This document shows positions 15,238 through 17,979 of a stretch of 17,979 nt of DNA, piece by piece (positions within the stretch are counted from its first letter, which is position 1; each line of letters starts with the position of its first letter). The stretch is from Halomonas halophila. GTDB taxonomy: Bacteria > Pseudomonadota > Gammaproteobacteria > Pseudomonadales > Halomonadaceae. The position numbers were made by a program, and so were the translations under genes. The notes beneath the pieces were generated by a model. It was not told the DNA's origin, searched no databases, and worked only from the letters and a program-made list of their open reading frames with translations. The stretch covers positions 1 to 17,979 of the forward strand of contig DJIP01000235.1 in the NCBI GenBank assembly GCA_002433675.1, given 5' to 3'.

Positions 15238-16530
15238 TCAGCGCAGTTTTTCGCGCAACTGGTAGTACCACATGCCCGCGGCCAACAGGCCGTTGCCGAG
15301 GCGCTCGCTGACCGGGATGCGCCAGTGACGCATGTCGGCGAACAGGTCGAACTCCTCCAGTTGACCGCTGACCGCTCTCGCCATGATGTTGCCGACGATG
15401 TGTGAGGTGGCGATGCCGTGCCCCGAGTAGCCCTGGGCGTAGAAGACGTTGGCTGACAGCTTGCCGAGCTGAGGGATGCGATTGATCACGATGCCCGCCT
15501 TGCCCTGCCACTGGTAGTCGAGCGCGATGCCCTTGAGCTGGGGGAAGGTGTGTTCTAGCCGGGGGCGCAATTCGGCGCCGATATCGGCGGAGTCCTGGCC
15601 GGAATAGTTGGCGCCGCCACCGAACAGCAGACGACCGTCGGCGGTCAGCCGGTAGTAGTCGAGCACGAAGCGGGTGTCATAGACCGCCAGGTCCTGGGGA
15701 TTGATCGCCGCCTGCTGCTCCGGGCTCAGCGGGGCGGTGGTGACGATGCCGAGAGAGGCGGGGAACAGCTTGCCCTTGAGCGCCTTGCGCTCCAGCCGGT
15801 GATAGGCATTGCCGGCCAGCACCACACTGTCGGCGTGGATCTGGCCGCGTTCGGTGACGACACAGGGGGTAGCGCCATGGCGGATCTCGGTGACGGGGGT
15901 ATCTTCGAACAGCAAGCCGCCCAGGTCTTCAAGGGCGCGGGCCTCGCCAAGACACAGGTTCAGCGGGTGCAGGTGCATGTTGTAGTCATTGCGCACCGCG
16001 CCATGGTAGAGCTCGGTGCCCACCAGTTCGCGCGTCTGATCGGCGTCCAGCAAACTCAGGTGCCGGGCGATCTCGTGGCCCTGGGCCGCTTCGACGTCGC
16101 GCTTAAGCTCGGCCATGTGGCTCGGTCGGTAGGCGGCGTGCAGGTGGCCGAACTTCAGGTCACAGGCGATGGCGTACTTGTCGACACGCTGACGCAGAAT
16201 GTGGTGGCCTCGCCAGCGAAGATCCCAGACGAAGTTCTCGGCTGCCTCTCGCCCTAGCGGGCCGGAGAGCTGCTTGAGCATGGCGTCCTGCCCCGACAGG
16301 CTGCCGGTGACCTGACCGCCATTGCGACCGCTGGCCCCCCAGCCGATCCGGTTGGCCTCGACCAGGGCTACCCGGTAGCCACGTTCGGCGAGTTCCAGCG
16401 CGGTGTTGACGCCGGTGAAGCCGCCTCCGATCACCGCAACGTCGACCCGATGCTCGCCCTCGAGCCTGGGATACTCGGTTTCTTCGTGGATGGTCGCGGC
16501 GTAGTAGGACGCGCAGCGCGGTTCGCTCAT
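15238..16530 (-). CDS. puuB: PuuB-like FAD-dependent gamma-glutamylputrescine/polyamine oxidase
   Basis: This 430-residue flavin oxidase resembles E. coli PuuB (426 aa) along its length. PuuB oxidises the amine of gamma-glutamylputrescine, releasing ammonia and peroxide. Shared parts are the N-terminal SYYAAT, VAVIGGGFTGVNTALELAERGYRV (GxGxxG at 35-40), GASGRNGGQVTGSL (65-78), HLHPLNLCLGEARALEDLGG, VVLAGNAYH, LDYYRLTADGRLLFGGG, TFPQLKGIALDYQWQGKAGI and YAQGYSGHGIATSHIVG. The ATG at 16530 is preceded by GGGAG. No glutamyl-putrescine ligase, aldehyde dehydrogenase or hydrolase is present in the window, so the true substrate could be a free or acetylated polyamine. It is the first gene of the minus-strand cluster; a gap of 173 bases separates it from the antiporter gene. 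The candidate operator is 34-58 bases upstream. Confidence 0.87.
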   Translation of the reverse strand: MSEPRCASYYAATIHEETEYPRLEGEHRVDVAVIGGGFTGVNTALELAERGYRVALVEANRIGWGASGRNGGQVTGSLSGQDAMLKQLSGPLGREAAENFVWDLRWRGHHILRQRVDKYAIACDLKFGHLHAAYRPSHMAELKRDVEAAQGHEIARHLSLLDADQTRELVGTELYHGAVRNDYNMHLHPLNLCLGEARALEDLGGLLFEDTPVTEIRHGATPCVVTERGQIHADSVVLAGNAYHRLERKALKGKLFPASLGIVTTAPLSPEQQAAINPQDLAVYDTRFVLDYYRLTADGRLLFGGGANYSGQDSADIGAELRPRLEHTFPQLKGIALDYQWQGKAGIVINRIPQLGKLSANVFYAQGYSGHGIATSHIVGNIMARAVSGQLEEFDLFADMRHWRIPVSERLGNGLLAAGMWYYQLREKLR

Positions 16531-16554
16531 GACGACTCCCGAAACGATGAAAGG

Positions 16555-16562
16555 TTGTTCTT
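16555..16562 (-). promoter_or_regulatory. AANAANAA motif in the puuB-like leader
   Basis: On the minus strand this reads AAGAACAA, 24 bases before the ATG, between the candidate operator and the ribosome binding site. It is the third such motif in this cluster. Confidence 0.4.
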
Positions 16563-16563
16563 G

Positions 16564-16588
16564 GTGTGATCACATGCTGTGATCACAC
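16564..16588. promoter_or_regulatory. Double-palindrome operator candidate upstream of the puuB-like gene
   Basis: Two copies of the palindrome TGTGATCACA (16565-16574 and 16578-16587) lie 13 bp apart centre to centre. They sit within a perfect 11-bp inverted repeat with spacer TGC. The GT-N4-AC core suits GntR/FCD regulators, and a gene for one is divergent at 16908. It is not a CRP site, because the TGTGA and TCACA halves are joined without the 6-bp spacer. Binding is inferred. Confidence 0.6.
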
Positions 16589-16627
16589 TAGCAAGGCTTG
16601 TAGATGTGCACAAGATGCGAATGCGAC

Positions 16628-16643
16628 CCTGGGCCGGCCCAGG
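16628..16643. repeat. 16-bp perfect palindrome
   Basis: CCTGGGCCGGCCCAGG is its own reverse complement with no spacer. It lies about 40 bases from the operator candidate, and a similar CCGGCCTGGGC follows at about 16655. It could be a protein site or simply GC-rich chance. Confidence 0.5.
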
Positions 16644-16830
16644 TTGCGGCGTCCCGGCCTGGGCTATGGTCATTGCGATGGGCTAGTCTTGACGCCGGAC
16701 GCAGGTAAATAACGCCGTGATGGTGGCAGGCCAGCGGCCTGTCGACGTCTCACGCGAAGGCGACGGACGAGCGGACGGCAAAAGAAGCGAAAGGGGAGTG
16801 ATAGAAAAGTTATAGTGGGGGGGAGGGGAT

Positions 16831-16902
16831 AGTGGAGAAGGTAATGGAGAAGGGAATGGCCAGAAGAATGGCCAGAAAAGTGGACAGAGGAGTGGTAAAA
16901 AA
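16831..16902. repeat. Six degenerate 12-bp tandem repeats in the GntR leader
   Basis: The units AGTGGAGAAGGT, AATGGAGAAGGG, AATGGCCAGAAG, AATGGCCAGAAA, AGTGGACAGAGG and AGTGGTAAAAAA follow each other without gaps. The strand is almost all purine, and the stretch before it (16790-16830) is purine-rich too. The fifth unit supplies the only ribosome-binding-like GGAG. An in-frame TAA at 16896-16898 shows that the repeat is not part of the GntR protein. Confidence 0.8.
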
Positions 16903-16907
16903 GCGCA

Positions 16908-17630
16908 ATGACCGACGTTCATACTGACAACAGCGATGACGCCGTGGTCGCGCCGATCGGCACGGAACCATCGCCTCCGCCCTACCTGCCGGATACCGCC
17001 TCGACCCGAATTCACCAGGACCTGAGGCGTCGTCTGTGCGAAGGGGCCTTCAGCCCAGGCGAGGTACTTTCGATCCGCGGCATCGCCGCCTGCTATGACA
17101 CCAGCGCCATGCCTGCTCGTGAAGCGCTGCGCTGGCTGGTGAGTGAGGGGGCTCTGCAGTTTGTCGACAGCCGCAAGATCATCGTGCCGCACTTGAGCCG
17201 GGAGCGCTTCACCGAGGTGCTGTTCGCCCGCAGGCGGCTGGAAACCGAACTGGCCAGGCAAGCCTTTTCGGCGATCGAGCGCCAGCACATCGACGTCCTG
17301 GAGGCGCTGGACGATGGCATCAACCGTGCCATCGAAGCCGCTGACCTCAAGAGCTACATGCGTGGCAACCACGCCTTTCACTTCCTGATCTACCGGCTGA
17401 GCGGCTCGACGGTGCTGCTGCCGCTGGTCGAGCAGCTATGGCAGCAATACGGTCCCAGCATGGGCTTTATCTGCACGCGTTGGGGCGGCTCCGCCATCGC
17501 CGACGACCACCATCGTGAGATTACCCAGGCGCTGCGGCAAGGGGACATGGACGCCTTCTGTCGCGCGGTGACCGCCGACATCGAGCAGGGCATGCGGCTG
17601 CTGGACGACTACTACGCCTCGTCGAATTGA
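16908..17630 (+). CDS. GntR-family regulator, FCD subfamily, of the polyamine cluster
   Basis: This 240-residue DNA-binding regulator is transcribed away from the polyamine cluster. About 28 disordered, acidic and proline-rich residues lead into a winged helix-turn-helix at about 30-97 (HQDLRRRLCEGAFSPGEVLSIRGIAACYDTSAMPAREALRWLVSEGAL). An FCD helical domain follows at about 100-232, with NHAFHFLIYRLSGS and DDHHREITQALRQGD supplying the conserved histidines. The ATG at 16908 is the first in frame after the stop at 16896. The nearest GGAG is about 15 bases away, farther than usual, so translation may be weak or repeat-dependent. It most likely controls the puuB-like promoter by binding the double palindrome, with a polyamine or derived compound as effector; that is inference. 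Confidence 0.88.
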   Translation: MTDVHTDNSDDAVVAPIGTEPSPPPYLPDTASTRIHQDLRRRLCEGAFSPGEVLSIRGIAACYDTSAMPAREALRWLVSEGALQFVDSRKIIVPHLSRERFTEVLFARRRLETELARQAFSAIERQHIDVLEALDDGINRAIEAADLKSYMRGNHAFHFLIYRLSGSTVLLPLVEQLWQQYGPSMGFICTRWGGSAIADDHHREITQALRQGDMDAFCRAVTADIEQGMRLLDDYYASSN

Positions 17631-17722
17631 TTTCTGGGCTATCTTGATGACGTCCGGCGCCAGTCCTTCGGACCGCCAACCCGAGCATCAAAAAGACGTC
17701 CTTGAGTCATCAGGAAAAGCTC

Positions 17723-17979
17723 ATGCAAATCTACCCTTACCTGTTTTTCGACGGCCAGTGTGAAGAGGCCCTGGCGTTCTATGCCGAGCTGATGAACGGC
17801 CGAGTGAGCGAGCTTCATCGCTACAGGGACATGCCCGCCGATGCACCCGATGCTGGATGCGGGGGAGAGGGCACTCCGTCGCCAGAGCACATCATGCATA
17901 TGCAGATCGAGGTGGCGGGTCATGTGCTGATGGGGTCGGACGCCTCTGGGGAGGCGCCTCAGGGCTTTTCTCTGGCGCT
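17723..17979 (+). CDS. PhnB-like VOC-fold (glyoxalase superfamily) protein, 3' end cut by window edge
   Basis: The first 85 residues are visible. They begin MQIYPYLFFDGQCEEALAFYAELMNGRVSELHRYRDMP, the usual start of the PhnB/YjdN group of the VOC fold, and continue to HIMHMQIEVAGHVLMGSDA, the first metal-side strand of the fold. AGGAA lies about 8 bases before the ATG. Members of this group have no single known reaction, so no function is assigned. It lies 92 bases after the GntR gene. The gap has a small GTCC-TTC-GGAC hairpin at about 17660-17672 that is too weak to call a terminator. Confidence 0.82.
   Translation, partial: MQIYPYLFFDGQCEEALAFYAELMNGRVSELHRYRDMPADAPDAGCGGEGTPSPEHIMHMQIEVAGHVLMGSDASGEAPQGFSLA

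Larger units (their letters stand above)
16531..16907. other. 377-bp divergent control region between the puuB-like and GntR genes
   Basis: From left to right it holds an AAGAACAA motif on the minus strand, a double palindrome at 16564-16588, a related TGTGCACA at 16605-16612, a 16-bp perfect palindrome at 16628-16643, about 130 bases of mixed sequence, and a purine-rich block from about 16790 that ends in a 12-bp tandem repeat just before the GntR start. No gene is supported inside it. Confidence 0.7.

Noticed and set aside
16564..16588. CRP (cAMP receptor) site, because of TGTGA and TCACA
   Set aside because: A CRP site needs TGTGA and TCACA separated by 6 bases. Here they are fused with no spacer in each copy, and the next facing pair is 13 bases apart.

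Overview
The window looks like a chromosomal segment of a GC-rich gammaproteobacterium, most likely a Halomonas-type (Halomonadaceae) organism. That call rests on base composition and on recalled protein similarity, not on a search. There are no rRNA or tRNA genes, no insertion sequences, no phage genes and no CRISPR array. Ten genes are complete and two run off the edges.

Left part (2-3290). The 3' 95% of a membrane-bound PQQ glucose dehydrogenase gene (gcd) is followed by a strong hairpin terminator. Next comes a 205-residue three-helix membrane protein that I cannot name, with its own terminator.

Middle left (3291-7797). A GntR/FCD regulator is followed in the same direction by a complete TRAP transporter (dctP, dctQ, dctM) and an RpiB/LacAB-type sugar-phosphate isomerase. 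This looks like a regulated uptake and catabolic operon for an unidentified, probably carboxylated, sugar-like substrate. Two copies of GGTAAGACC, a palindromic GGT-N3-ACC core, lie upstream of the regulator and are candidate operators.

Centre (7798-9481). A convergent gene encodes an exported lactonase-like beta-propeller. It is followed by a short repeat-rich spacer holding the terminator of the next cluster.

Right part (9482-17630). A minus-strand cluster reads, in transcription order: PuuB-like FAD amine oxidase, NhaC-family antiporter, second FAD oxidoreductase, acetylpolyamine amidohydrolase, PuuP-like putrescine permease. A divergent GntR/FCD regulator stands at its head. The active-site residues of the amidohydrolase line up with the acetylpolyamine amidohydrolase family, and both PuuB and PuuP are polyamine families. 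I therefore read the cluster as a polyamine/acetylpolyamine import and oxidation locus in which deacetylation may take the place of the gamma-glutamyl route. PuuA, PuuC and PuuD are not in the window. A double-palindrome operator candidate precedes the puuB-like gene, and three genes of the cluster carry AANAANAA (Hfq/Crc-type) motifs just upstream of their ribosome binding sites. Together these suggest specific induction plus post-transcriptional catabolite control. The window ends inside a PhnB-like VOC-fold gene.
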